Assembly (NCBI RefSeq): GCF_009696375.1
Contig: NZ_VUMD01000010.1
Span: forward strand, 82,786-146,785
Direction: 5' to 3'
DNA from: Clostridium porci
GTDB taxonomy: Bacteria > Bacillota > Clostridia > Lachnospirales > Lachnospiraceae
DNA length: 64,000 nucleotides
Shown here: piece by piece, positions 51,541 to 61,136 of the stretch
Numbering within the stretch: the first letter of the stretch is position 1
Layout of the letters: the number at the start of each line of letters is the position of its first letter
Notes under the pieces: model-generated
What the model was told of the DNA's origin: nothing
The model's database searches: none
What the model saw: only the letters and a program-made list of their open reading frames with translations
Program-made: the position numbers and the translations under genes

Positions 51541-52902
51541 TTAATTCATCCGCCATCTTTTCATCATATTAAGATAAACCAGGAAGAAAAGGATTCCCTT
51601 TGTAACACTGGATATAGTCAGAGCCCACCAAATCCCGTCAAGTCCCAGGGATGTACTGCCCAGAATCATAGCCAAAGGAATTCTGGCCGATGTGAGTAAA
51701 ATTGTAATAATAGACGCTTCCATGGTCTTTCCCATTCCAGACATAGCCCCTACTGTCATCAGTTCCACGCACATAAACATTTCTGAAAAGCCAATGATTC
51801 TCAGATAGCTGGCTCCCGCAGGTATCACTTCCACCTCATGAATGAACAGGCTGATAATAGGCACTGCTCCAGCAATCAGCAAAATTGTAGTAAACAAGCC
51901 CCAAATAGACATTATTCCTGCTGCAGTCATATATCCTTTTTTCACTCGCTTCAAATTACCTGCCCCATAGTTCTGCCCTACAAACGCATTAATTGCCATC
52001 CCAAAGCCATCGGCGGTCATCCATGATAGAGACTCAACCTGGCCTCCCACTCTTTGAACTGCTACCGCAGTGTCTCCCCAGGCAGTGACAAACCGGGTAA
52101 GAACCATGGAAATACCGCAGTAAAGCATACTTTGTGCAGCAGCAGGCAATCCAATCCACACCATGGTTTTAAGGTTAGAAAGCGGAGTGGGAGACCATAT
52201 GCGCATTTGAGCCCACAGCACAGGGTCCCTCTTCATAGACGCAGCTAAAACCAGTGTAACAATCAACTGGGCCGTCACTGTTGCAGCAGCAGCTCCTGCC
52301 ACTCCCATACCAGGCAGCGGTCCCAGACCAAATATCAAAAGGGGGTCCAAAATCATATTGGCTCCCATACCTATGCAATTTGCAATAAAGGGCGTTCGGC
52401 TATCTCCTGAAGCCGTATATAATCCTGTCAGAGTCTGTCCTATATATGAAAATATAGTAAGCCCGCAAGCAATCCTCAGATAACGCTCTGCATTTTTTAC
52501 TATAACAGGAGAATTGAGATGAAAAAATCCAATCAGAGGCCTGGCAAACAAAACCGCAATCAGTCCATAGAATACCGCCAGGCCTGCAGCAAGCTGAAGC
52601 GCTCCCTTTCCATACTGTATTGCTTCACCTGTATTCCCTTCCCCATAGGCGTGAGCCGTCTTTACCTGTCCCCCCATTCTGGCCAGAGCCGCTACGCCTG
52701 AGCTTAACCATGTATACATGGCGGCTGCTCCTACAGCAGCCACCGCATCGCTTCCTACCAGGCCTATCCAGGCCATATCTGTCAGATTGTAGGCAGTCTG
52801 AACCAGAGATGTTGCCATAATAGGAAGAGCAAGTTCTGTAAGAGACAGAAGTATATTTCCATTCAATAAATCAATATTCTTTTTCACCACATTCACCCGC
52901 AT
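51541..52902 (-). CDS. MATE family efflux transporter
   Basis: The 453-residue membrane protein has about twelve hydrophobic helices and MATE-typical segments: ALPIMATSLVQTAYNLTDMA near the N-terminus and YTASGDSRTPFIANCIGMGA in the first half, with GQNYGAGNLKRVKKGYM in the second. Such proteins export drugs or metabolites using ion gradients. The substrate is unknown. It stands alone, upstream of the NifU-like operon on the same strand. Confidence 0.92.
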   Translation of the reverse strand: MRVNVVKKNIDLLNGNILLSLTELALPIMATSLVQTAYNLTDMAWIGLVGSDAVAAVGAAAMYTWLSSGVAALARMGGQVKTAHAYGEGNTGEAIQYGKGALQLAAGLAVFYGLIAVLFARPLIGFFHLNSPVIVKNAERYLRIACGLTIFSYIGQTLTGLYTASGDSRTPFIANCIGMGANMILDPLLIFGLGPLPGMGVAGAAAATVTAQLIVTLVLAASMKRDPVLWAQMRIWSPTPLSNLKTMVWIGLPAAAQSMLYCGISMVLTRFVTAWGDTAVAVQRVGGQVESLSWMTADGFGMAINAFVGQNYGAGNLKRVKKGYMTAAGIMSIWGLFTTILLIAGAVPIISLFIHEVEVIPAGASYLRIIGFSEMFMCVELMTVGAMSGMGKTMEASIITILLTSARIPLAMILGSTSLGLDGIWWALTISSVTKGILFFLVYLNMMKRWRMN

Positions 52903-53404
52903 CTTCTATTTTCCAGTATGACGCATATAACAGAAAAATAATACTATCATGTTCAATATGGAAAGTCAATACACCTCTTGTGTCATTTTAGCGTCCTCCT
53001 CCAGATTTTATGCTGTGTTTTGAACCATTTGGAATCACAGCTCTGATCTTTATAGACGTCGCTGATAAACCCGTCGCCCTCTTCATCCCCCATCTCACCA
53101 AAAAGGCAGCGCTTCAACATCCTGTCCGATTTCTAATTGGAGGGCTTGTTAAAAGCTCCTGTTTGTCTCCCCTAGAAGTACCAGCTGTCGTGTGTCAGTG
53201 ATGGTTGACTTACCCGCCACTGTCTTTCCTGTCAATTCTATCAAACTCAATCACTTATTTCTCGTAATTATGCCAGTGAATCAGAAGCATTCTGGTAAGT
53301 TTCTCTATCTTCCTTGCCAGCTCAGTTAAAATATGCGGCAGATGATTTTTAAACCACCTACCGCATGCACCATGCCAAATGCTATTTAATATTTATCTGA
53401 TACT
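52903..53404. other. Intergenic region with a terminator, no convincing gene
   Basis: About 500 bases between the MATE gene and the beta-galactosidase gene. A short plus-strand ORF (53010-53201) lacks a ribosome binding site. A minus-strand stretch around 53270-53370 reads like a decayed coding fragment, but no family is recognisable. Confidence 0.4.
53333..53366 (-). terminator. Terminator of the beta-galactosidase gene
   Basis: On the minus strand ATGCGGTAGGTGGTTT pairs with AAATCATCTGCCGCAT through 13 Watson-Crick pairs and three G-U pairs, followed by ATTTTAACT. It lies 39 bases after the stop codon. Confidence 0.65.
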
Positions 53405-56400
53405 TTATTCCACCCATGCTCCATCTTTTCCCACAAAATAACCGTCCGGGGTCTTTGCATTTACAAGCAGCCTTCCTCTTGTTCCATCCGACACCTCGCT
53501 GAAGTAATACCATTTTCCATCAATTCGCTGCCAGCCGGTCATCATCATTCCATATTTTTCATTGGATACCGGGTTCAGATAAAAGGTAAGTCCGTTCAGG
53601 GTAATCCATCCCTCTGCCATAATTCCGTTCTCATCAAAATAGAACCATTCATAGGAATCTCCGTTCAGGGTATAGATCCAGCGTGATACTGCCGGCTCAC
53701 CTGATTCATCGGTAAAGCTCCATCTTCCATTGGTGTTTTTCCAGCTGCCCCTTGTTACATAAGCGCCGCCGTCTAAAGGCTTTGGTTTGTCTGAGGATTC
53801 TGAATCGTAAGACCCATCTGAATGATCTGATTGATCCGGCATTTTTATATCTTCCGGCTTTTTCTTCAGCTTTCCGTATGCCTTTTCCAGCTTCTCTACA
53901 GCCCTGTGTACTTCTTTCTGTGCCGCATCCTCCTTTTCCAGTACAGCCATAGCTTCATCCAGAGCATCCTTCAGAATTTCCCATGTCTTTTCTGTATAAT
54001 CCTCTTCATCCATGGCCTCCAGCTTTCTCTGAATTTCTTTGATTTTCTTTTCCAGACGCTTCTTATCAGCCGGCTGCTCAGCTTCGCCTTTCTCATACTT
54101 TGCCTTAATGGTCAGGTCAGAGGCTACTTCATCAAACGCTTTGCTCCATCCCACAAAGAGGAAACCCTTTCTCTGAGGAGCCTCCGGCGCTTTTGCCGCT
54201 TCTGCATAAGGAACTCTTTGGCGGCTTAAAACAGAACCGTCCCAGTCCTCAAAGACTACATCAAAGCATCTGGTATAGAAAACTGCATAAATCCCATCAA
54301 CAGCTCCGTCAAAGGTCAGATATCTGCCGTCTGCTGCGCAGCTGACTTCCGTAATCATATATTCGTCACCGTCAAATTCATAGCTGTAGACCCCATAATC
54401 CGCCATATTCCTGTCCTTTTCAGGCAGCTCAAGCACTAACTGGGCAACGGGGAACACGTTGTTATCCATCAACCGTATACTTACAGGAGCTCCACTTCCA
54501 CTTGTGATCTTATGAGTAGTAGTCCGTACCCAAAAGCCAATCGTTGTAGATTTTTTAAGTTCTTCATCCTCCTGGATTCCCATTTCTTCCTTCAATGCCT
54601 TTAAGGGAGAAGGAATTTCTTTGTTTAAGACATCAAACGAATACTGTGCTGCCGTCCGATTTGCTTCCGGCGGCGTCCCTTTGTGGGCGCTGGACGGCGT
54701 TGCCATTGCCTTCCCCGCATTGGAGCTGGTGGCTGCCGGAGTCGTATAGCTTTTGATGATATCCTCTCTGGAGGGAGCATCCTTGCTGTATTTAATGTGC
54801 ATCACAGCCTCCACTTTTCCTCCGTTTTCAGTAGCAAAAGCATCTGTGTCATCCATGGCTGCCTGCAAAATTGCGTCCATATTATCTTCATCCGCATAGG
54901 CAAACCAGCCAGAAGGATCTGCTGTGCTGTATACCTCTTCTGCCACATGCTCCCTTCCCTCTTCACAATACACAGCCACCAGGCGAACACTGCTGTCCGG
55001 AACCGTGAACCTCACTTTTTCCTGTGTTACCTGCTCGTTTGTAAGCACAGCTTCCGGCACGCATCTCCAGTGATCAAATACCTCTCCCTCCTTCGCGTCA
55101 GCCTGTACAGTAACCTCTATACCGCCTTCAACCTGTGCCTGAGATCCACCAGCCTGTTCCTCTTCCCCAATCCTTGTGATTGTTGCGTTTACTACTGTCA
55201 CATCCTGTAATTCCTCACCAATGATCCTGAATTCCTTCTTAATCACACCAGAATACTTCACAATTCCCTTTACAATAACTGAAGCTATGCCCGGTTTATC
55301 ATTGTTTTCATAGGTGAGCGTATAATCAACGCCATATTTTAACTTAGCTCCGTCAAGGCTTACGCTGACCATAGGCTTGACCGGCGTTTTTGACTGAGCC
55401 ATCATGTAGATGCTATCATCCAGCGTTGTCTCTGCCCTATTAGTAATGTCAACCGTTTCCCTTTCCTTTCTCACACGGATTTCCGCTGCGGCAATAAATT
55501 TATCCTTCTGATCTCCATAGGTCTTTACTCCGGTCAGGCGGATATATTTTGCCATAGCCGGCTGCTCAAACTCCGCCAGCTTCCAGCTGCCGTTATCATT
55601 CCAGCTGCCTTCTGATACGGTTTTCCACTCATTCTTGTCCGTACTCACTTCTACCCGGTACTCATTGACACGTCCATTCTTTGCGTCCTGTCTTGGCAGG
55701 CAGCGGAGAGCCTCCAGCTTCGTCTCCTCCTCCAGCTCCAAAATGATCCAACGGCTGTCTCTGGAATCATAATTCTTCCAGTTATTGTGCCAGAAGGTAG
55801 ACTTCTTTCCGTCCAGAACATGCTCCTTCTGTCCCGGATCTCCTACCGTCTCCTCGCTGCTTACAGAATTCACCTTCATTTTCGAAGCAGGATAATCCAT
55901 AGAAGCATCATCCGGCCCAAGTTCAGCATCAGCCCCTAGGCGAATGACAAATTCGCTTCGTCTGGAGTGATCCTCTGCCTCGGTAAGAATGACTACCTTA
56001 TCTTCATATGCAGGCAGAACGGTGACGGCCGCATTATCTTTTCCTGAGACTATCATCTCCTCCACTACTGTCATAGGCGTATTGTAGAAATCACCTGCAA
56101 GGGAGCCTTCCGATACCTCGCTTCCATTGAGCATAAGAGCAGACAGTCCCACCTGGCTGCTGGCTGCAAATCTTCCTTCTGCACGGTACAGCTCTACCTC
56201 TGTGATGCCGGTAGCAGCCTTTTTCCCTTTAGGCACCTGAGCTGTTTTGGAATTGTGTATTTCCAGCTTTATATAAGTTGCCTTCACCGGCGCAAACTCA
56301 TAGGTATAACAGGTAACAAACGGTGAAGACGCCTGATCTGCTATGGTTTCTTTCACCTCCAGAGGAATCCAGGCATCCATATCATTGGAAATGTACCATT

Positions 56401-59400
56401 TGGCAGCGCCTGCATCCGGCTTTTTCAAATCCACATTGTTTTCCGCAAAATAGATTTTAGCCTGCCCCAGCGTTTCCTGTGTATCATATGTAAATACCAG
56501 CTCTGCCGGCGGCTCATTGCTCTTATCTCTTGTATACTTCCAGTTACTCCATCTGGAAAGATTTCTTCCGGCAGAATCCTGTTTTTCCTCGCTCTTTATA
56601 GAGCCGTTGTTCACTGCACTTAAGGTATCTGAAGTCAGATTATCCGGAATGTTCTGAGACACCTTAGCCTTGGTTCCTACATTGTCCGTAATCTCCATTT
56701 CTTCTTCCTGAACACGAACAGAAGCAGTTACCTCCATCCATTCTCCAAACACGGCTGCTGTTCCATTTACAGTTACAATACCCACCTGTTGAAAATCAGC
56801 CTCATCTGTCTCTTCCCAATTCACCGGAAGGGCAATGTTTAAAATGTCTCCGTTTTCTCCCACGATCTGACGTGATTCAGGAAGAATCGGCTTTTCTCCC
56901 ACATGAACCGTTGTGGAATAGTTCAGGATCGCTGCAACCTGATTGATCATATGAATGTTGACAGATACCGGCGTTCCGTTCATATTGCCTGCAATTACGA
57001 AGCTACCTTCCTTTTCAAACTTCTCCGGCTCCACCTGTTCCCACTTAACCGGATACTCCTGTGATGTTCCGTCTGCACGGTAGGCCAGCAGTGTCTCAGG
57101 AATGCTCGGGGCATATCCTACTTTTACATAATAATTTTTAGAAATCTCATAGCTTACGATGCCGTTTTCCGATGCCGTCTCAGAGCCGGATGCCGCTTCT
57201 GTGGATACTGTAACACCGGCGCTTTTCAATCCATCCGCAGATGCAGTTACTGTAAACACGCCTGCTTCCTTTGTGGAGCGCACAATGGCCTGCACTTTAC
57301 CATTAAAGGCCCTGCGGTTATGTTTCTGATAGGAATCATGATCCGTTGTCCAGCCATTGTCCACTCCTATCAGTTCTCCGTCTCCTTCTACTGTAAATGT
57401 AACACGGTTCTGTGCATCCGGCACCAGGTTGCCATTTTCATCTGTCACATCTACGGAAATATAGCAAAGATCCTCTCCGTCTGCCAGAATGGCAGTACGG
57501 TCTGCATGGGCTTCCAGCCTGGCTGCTTTTCCGGCTGTGGTCACACTGTTTCGTCCCGCTCCGGTAATCGGCGTTCCGTTTTCATCCTTTGCAACCGCAG
57601 TAAGCGTGCCATCTGCGTATGGAACCATCCAGGTACGGTACAAATTCTGGTGGTTATTGGCATTCTTATCACCATCCAGATACATCTTATAGGTATAGCT
57701 TCCATCGCTTCCGTCATCCTTTTTACTGTTTAAAACAGTAAATCGTTTTTCACCAAGGGATTGTCGTTCTTCCGATCCTGAGGGAGTAAAGAACAGCTCT
57801 ACGCTGGCCGCATCTGAATAAACGACTACCTTTACTTCATTGCTTCTATTCTTGGCCACTACATTTTCATTCCAGGCGGGAAGGATATGAACGGTATTTT
57901 CTTCCTCATTCCACATACTCCGGTACAAATAATAGCTATCCTTGGGAAAGCCAGCTGTATCCACAATTCCAAAGTAGGAATTCTTTGGAGAAGGCCATGT
58001 TCCTACGGCGCCAGATGATATACCATTCCAGTTGGTGGGCTCGCCAATATAGTCAAAACCTGTCCACACAAACTCACCGGCCACATAATCCTTTCGTATC
58101 GTATCAAGCCACGCCTGACTGGCAAAATGTCCCCAATTTACCTTAGACTCATCATAGGCGGTCAGCTGACGATCATACAGGGAAGGCTTATAAACGCCTC
58201 GGCTGTTGACAGATGACGCTGTCTCAGAACCGTAAATCGGCCAATTCGGATAACGGCTGTGATATCTATCCAGCTGTTCCAAAGTAGTGTAATTAAAGCC
58301 TATGACACCGCCGGCAGCTGCAATGTCTTCTGCAATCTGCTGGGACTGGGGGAGATTTTGCTTTAGCTTGTTATCTCCAAATGTGACCGGACGTGTGGTA
58401 TCCTCATCTGTAGCCCAGCCGATCAGCTTCTTTGCCTGAGCTGGGTATCCACCTACTCCTATCCTGATTCCTTCCATTACTTCATTACCAAGAGACCAGG
58501 AAATCACGCTGGGAGCGTTATAGTCACGGCGGATAACGGATCTGAGATCAAATTCTGCCCAGGTCATGGAATCCCTATCCTTCCCCAAAATCTGATTATC
58601 CGGTTCTACCGCAGTGCCGTACCATTTTGCATAGTCCTGGTTATTGCCGTTTTTGGAGCCATGCCAGCCGTCAAATATCTCTTCGATCACCAGCATACCC
58701 TTTTCATTGCAGATTTCAATCAGTGATTCTGATGCCGGGTTGTGTGTCACACGGATGGCATTGCACCCCATGTCCTGAAGAATCTCAACCTGCCGCTCAA
58801 TGGCTCTGCGATAAGCCGCAGCTCCTAGCGCTCCCTGATCGTGGTGCATACACACACCTTTAAGTTTTACCGGATTTCCATTTAAGAAAAATCCTTCTTT
58901 ATTATTAAATTCAAAATAACGGAAACCAAATTCTGATTCAGTCACATCGTTTGCAGCACTCCCAAAATCAATGGTGGTTTCTACCACATAAAGCTCCGGA
59001 TCACCCAGATTCCATAGTTCAGGGGAAGCCACTGTCATCTCAGCCGTTACAGTCTGCGTCTCTCCGGCTGCCAGTTTCACAGCCCCTGCCCTTCCGCTTC
59101 CCACTGGAGTTTTGCTCTCATCACTCTTTTTATAGATTGAGTAGGATACTTCTACATCCTGTTCCTCAGAAGATCCATTCTGGACTTCCGTTTCCACACA
59201 AACCGAAACATCACCGGACTGCTCCAGCTCCAACTTAGGAGCGGTAATCCTTGTCCCATGTAAAGCTTGGTGTACCACAGGAGTCATCGTCAGCTTAACA
59301 TCCCGGTAAATACCGCTGCCGGAATACCAGCGGCTGGAAGGCGTCTGATGATTAACCTTCACTGCAATCACATTTTCCCCTCCCAGCTTCAGGTAGGGTG

Positions 59401-59914
59401 TCAGGTCAAAGGAAAAGGGAGAATATCCATAGGGATGGGTTCCCAGCTTTGTTCCATTGATATATACGGTGGCATTCATATAAACGCCGTCAAAATCTAC
59501 CCGCACCTGTTTATCAGAAGCACTTTCAGGTACTGTAAAATGCTTCCTGTACCATCCCACACCTCCTGGAAGATAGCCGCTCTCTGCCTCCATATTAGAG
59601 GAATACCCCTGTTCAATGCTGTAATCATGAGGCAGTTGTATGGACTCCCATCCAGAATCATCAAAGCTAAACTCCTGCCCATTCCCGGCATCTCCTAGAA
59701 AAAACTTCCAGTTCCCATTAAAATCCTGAGACCGCTCAGTTCCATCATAACTGCTTACATAGACAAGCGTTTTTTCTGAGACCATCTGTGTGTCGCCTTC
59801 TCCGTCGGAGACATCACGTCCTCCCGGCATTCCCGGCACATTCATGGGAAGGGATGTAGTTGCCATTGCCAGACTCAGCAGAGCTGGCAGCATTCGTTTG
59901 CTGCTTTTCTTCAT
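53405..59914 (-). CDS. Very large surface glycoside hydrolase, GH2 beta-galactosidase type
   Basis: The 2169-residue protein starts at an ATG with AGGGGG upstream and has a signal peptide. Residues ~60-330 are the GH2 sugar-binding and Ig domains (FNGNWKFFLG, then GSGIYRDVKL). The TIM barrel (~330-600) has the acid/base Glu in ISWSLGNEVMEG (about E478) and the nucleophile in IYGSETASS (about E564). There follow an Ig-like DUF4982-type region, Big-type domains, two F5/8-type (CBM32-like) carbohydrate-binding segments, an ATSSNAGKAMATPSSA linker, an InlB-type repeat (FLFVGWSKAFDE), a helical FIVAR-like segment (KKRLEKKIKEIQRKLEAMDE), and C-terminal wall-binding repeats (WIYTLNGDSYEWFYFDENGI). 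Substrate could be galactose-capped host glycans, by comparison with similar mucin-degrading enzymes. Confidence 0.9.
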   Translation of the reverse strand: MKKSSKRMLPALLSLAMATTSLPMNVPGMPGGRDVSDGEGDTQMVSEKTLVYVSSYDGTERSQDFNGNWKFFLGDAGNGQEFSFDDSGWESIQLPHDYSIEQGYSSNMEAESGYLPGGVGWYRKHFTVPESASDKQVRVDFDGVYMNATVYINGTKLGTHPYGYSPFSFDLTPYLKLGGENVIAVKVNHQTPSSRWYSGSGIYRDVKLTMTPVVHQALHGTRITAPKLELEQSGDVSVCVETEVQNGSSEEQDVEVSYSIYKKSDESKTPVGSGRAGAVKLAAGETQTVTAEMTVASPELWNLGDPELYVVETTIDFGSAANDVTESEFGFRYFEFNNKEGFFLNGNPVKLKGVCMHHDQGALGAAAYRRAIERQVEILQDMGCNAIRVTHNPASESLIEICNEKGMLVIEEIFDGWHGSKNGNNQDYAKWYGTAVEPDNQILGKDRDSMTWAEFDLRSVIRRDYNAPSVISWSLGNEVMEGIRIGVGGYPAQAKKLIGWATDEDTTRPVTFGDNKLKQNLPQSQQIAEDIAAAGGVIGFNYTTLEQLDRYHSRYPNWPIYGSETASSVNSRGVYKPSLYDRQLTAYDESKVNWGHFASQAWLDTIRKDYVAGEFVWTGFDYIGEPTNWNGISSGAVGTWPSPKNSYFGIVDTAGFPKDSYYLYRSMWNEEENTVHILPAWNENVVAKNRSNEVKVVVYSDAASVELFFTPSGSEERQSLGEKRFTVLNSKKDDGSDGSYTYKMYLDGDKNANNHQNLYRTWMVPYADGTLTAVAKDENGTPITGAGRNSVTTAGKAARLEAHADRTAILADGEDLCYISVDVTDENGNLVPDAQNRVTFTVEGDGELIGVDNGWTTDHDSYQKHNRRAFNGKVQAIVRSTKEAGVFTVTASADGLKSAGVTVSTEAASGSETASENGIVSYEISKNYYVKVGYAPSIPETLLAYRADGTSQEYPVKWEQVEPEKFEKEGSFVIAGNMNGTPVSVNIHMINQVAAILNYSTTVHVGEKPILPESRQIVGENGDILNIALPVNWEETDEADFQQVGIVTVNGTAAVFGEWMEVTASVRVQEEEMEITDNVGTKAKVSQNIPDNLTSDTLSAVNNGSIKSEEKQDSAGRNLSRWSNWKYTRDKSNEPPAELVFTYDTQETLGQAKIYFAENNVDLKKPDAGAAKWYISNDMDAWIPLEVKETIADQASSPFVTCYTYEFAPVKATYIKLEIHNSKTAQVPKGKKAATGITEVELYRAEGRFAASSQVGLSALMLNGSEVSEGSLAGDFYNTPMTVVEEMIVSGKDNAAVTVLPAYEDKVVILTEAEDHSRRSEFVIRLGADAELGPDDASMDYPASKMKVNSVSSEETVGDPGQKEHVLDGKKSTFWHNNWKNYDSRDSRWIILELEEETKLEALRCLPRQDAKNGRVNEYRVEVSTDKNEWKTVSEGSWNDNGSWKLAEFEQPAMAKYIRLTGVKTYGDQKDKFIAAAEIRVRKERETVDITNRAETTLDDSIYMMAQSKTPVKPMVSVSLDGAKLKYGVDYTLTYENNDKPGIASVIVKGIVKYSGVIKKEFRIIGEELQDVTVVNATITRIGEEEQAGGSQAQVEGGIEVTVQADAKEGEVFDHWRCVPEAVLTNEQVTQEKVRFTVPDSSVRLVAVYCEEGREHVAEEVYSTADPSGWFAYADEDNMDAILQAAMDDTDAFATENGGKVEAVMHIKYSKDAPSREDIIKSYTTPAATSSNAGKAMATPSSAHKGTPPEANRTAAQYSFDVLNKEIPSPLKALKEEMGIQEDEELKKSTTIGFWVRTTTHKITSGSGAPVSIRLMDNNVFPVAQLVLELPEKDRNMADYGVYSYEFDGDEYMITEVSCAADGRYLTFDGAVDGIYAVFYTRCFDVVFEDWDGSVLSRQRVPYAEAAKAPEAPQRKGFLFVGWSKAFDEVASDLTIKAKYEKGEAEQPADKKRLEKKIKEIQRKLEAMDEEDYTEKTWEILKDALDEAMAVLEKEDAAQKEVHRAVEKLEKAYGKLKKKPEDIKMPDQSDHSDGSYDSESSDKPKPLDGGAYVTRGSWKNTNGRWSFTDESGEPAVSRWIYTLNGDSYEWFYFDENGIMAEGWITLNGLTFYLNPVSNEKYGMMMTGWQRIDGKWYYFSEVSDGTRGRLLVNAKTPDGYFVGKDGAWVE

Positions 59915-59960
59915 GTGAACCCCCTGTTCCTTTTTGTGAATTTTTTATTATTTCTAATAA

Positions 59961-59989
59961 ATTATATCATTTTTCTTCCATAATTAGAA
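59961..59989 (-). promoter_or_regulatory. Candidate promoter of the beta-galactosidase gene
   Basis: On the minus strand TTCTAA, 17 bases, TATAAT lies about 47 bases before the start codon. The -10 is perfect, the -35 weak. The sequence around the -10 closely resembles the PTS promoter at 48580-48608. Confidence 0.45.
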
Positions 59990-60200
59990 TATAAATTTCT
60001 ATATTTGATTATAAAATTTTATTTATTTTTACATTTATTCTTTTATTTCTTTATTTTTTTGTTATATTTTTGTATAATTTCGACATATTTCTATCTTGTC
60101 AATAAAGAATGCCCGATTTATTAATCGTATGTAGGATTATTTATTTCTAATAAAATAGTCACTTAGACGCTGCATGATTCTTACACCATAAAAATCATAA

Positions 60201-60243
60201 GAGGGCATACCTCAAGTCATTTTATGACTTTGGGAACACCCTC
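60201..60243 (-). terminator. Probable terminator after the Fic gene
   Basis: GAGGG...CCCTC and AAGTCAT/ATGACTT segments form an interrupted stem, followed on the minus strand by TTATGATTTTT. It lies about 70 bases downstream of the Fic stop. Confidence 0.55.
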
Positions 60244-60312
60244 ACGGCCAATCATATATTAAATTAAGCACTGCCTGAGCAGGATCTGGACGGTGCGCAT
60301 ATTACCAACTGG

Positions 60313-61128
60313 TTAGCTGCTCTGTACTGCCGGGAACGGGCTCCTCTGCAATCCCTCCTTTACTCCCTGCTCTAATGCCAAAAGGGCTTCCTTTTCCAAA
60401 TCCTCTATAAGGCAGGCAAGAGGCACGATCTCCCTTTCCCAGCGGTAGCGATCAATTATTTCCATATATTCCTGCTGTCTGCCTTTAGGAATTGATATCG
60501 GGACAAGCTCATGCTCCATTAAAAGATAATTCATCATCAAAGCTCCTACCCTTTCATTTCCCTCCAGAAAAGGATGTATCCTCATTAATTCAGCCCAGGC
60601 CCAGGCCGCAAGATCGATGGGGTGAAAGGATTCAGGCAGCCTGCAGACCATGACCCGTTCCTTTAGCCGCTCAGTAAAATCTCTCATTAGGCCTTTCACA
60701 TCATTATGTGCTGGAAACTCCATTTTCGTATCCGGCACCCAAATAGGAATATTCCGGTAAATACCTCCATGATAAATTCGCTCTGTCACAATCCCATGAA
60801 GATTTCGAATGATTCTCTCATCCAGCTCCTGACCTCTTTTTATATATGTTCTGACATGTTGAAATGCTTTAAAATAATTTCTTATCTCCTGTATCTCCCG
60901 TTTCCTCTCTCTTAATTCCTCTCCATTTATTTCCCTCCCTTTAAGGACGCTTCTGGTTTCTTCTAATGTCAGCGTATTCCCCTCCAATGCCGTAGCCTCA
61001 TGAATAAACCGGATGGCAAGCTCCTTCTTATACCGGTTACAATATTCTGCGATGGATTTACTGCTGCTATCTGATAGCTTCTTGACTCTCTTTGATAGCC
61101 GATCAATCTCAGGGTATTCATTTTCCAT
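60313..61128 (-). CDS. Fic family protein with an altered active-site motif
   Basis: Fic proteins transfer AMP or other nucleotides to target proteins. The 271-residue protein has an inhibitory-helix-like segment (EATALEGNTLT, near residue 43) and a Fic motif region ELMRIHPFLEGNERVGALMM. The canonical motif is HPFx(D/E)GNGRxxR; here the second Gly is Glu and the final Arg is absent, so transferase activity may be reduced or altered. It is transcribed with the sortase fusion ORF upstream (8-base gap). No antitoxin partner gene lies beside it; the inhibitory helix, if real, would be internal. Confidence 0.85.
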   Translation of the reverse strand: MENEYPEIDRLSKRVKKLSDSSSKSIAEYCNRYKKELAIRFIHEATALEGNTLTLEETRSVLKGREINGEELRERKREIQEIRNYFKAFQHVRTYIKRGQELDERIIRNLHGIVTERIYHGGIYRNIPIWVPDTKMEFPAHNDVKGLMRDFTERLKERVMVCRLPESFHPIDLAAWAWAELMRIHPFLEGNERVGALMMNYLLMEHELVPISIPKGRQQEYMEIIDRYRWEREIVPLACLIEDLEKEALLALEQGVKEGLQRSPFPAVQSS

Positions 61129-61136
61129 AATTCATT

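Larger units (their letters stand above)
59915..60312. other. AT-rich intergenic region
   Basis: Between the beta-galactosidase and Fic genes. It contains the candidate promoter, two copies of ATTTCTAATAAA (59950-59961 and 60143-60154), and the terminator of the Fic gene. No gene was found. Confidence 0.5.

Noticed and set aside
53010..53201. 63-codon plus-strand ORF
   Set aside because: No ribosome binding site, no recognisable similarity, lies in a gap.
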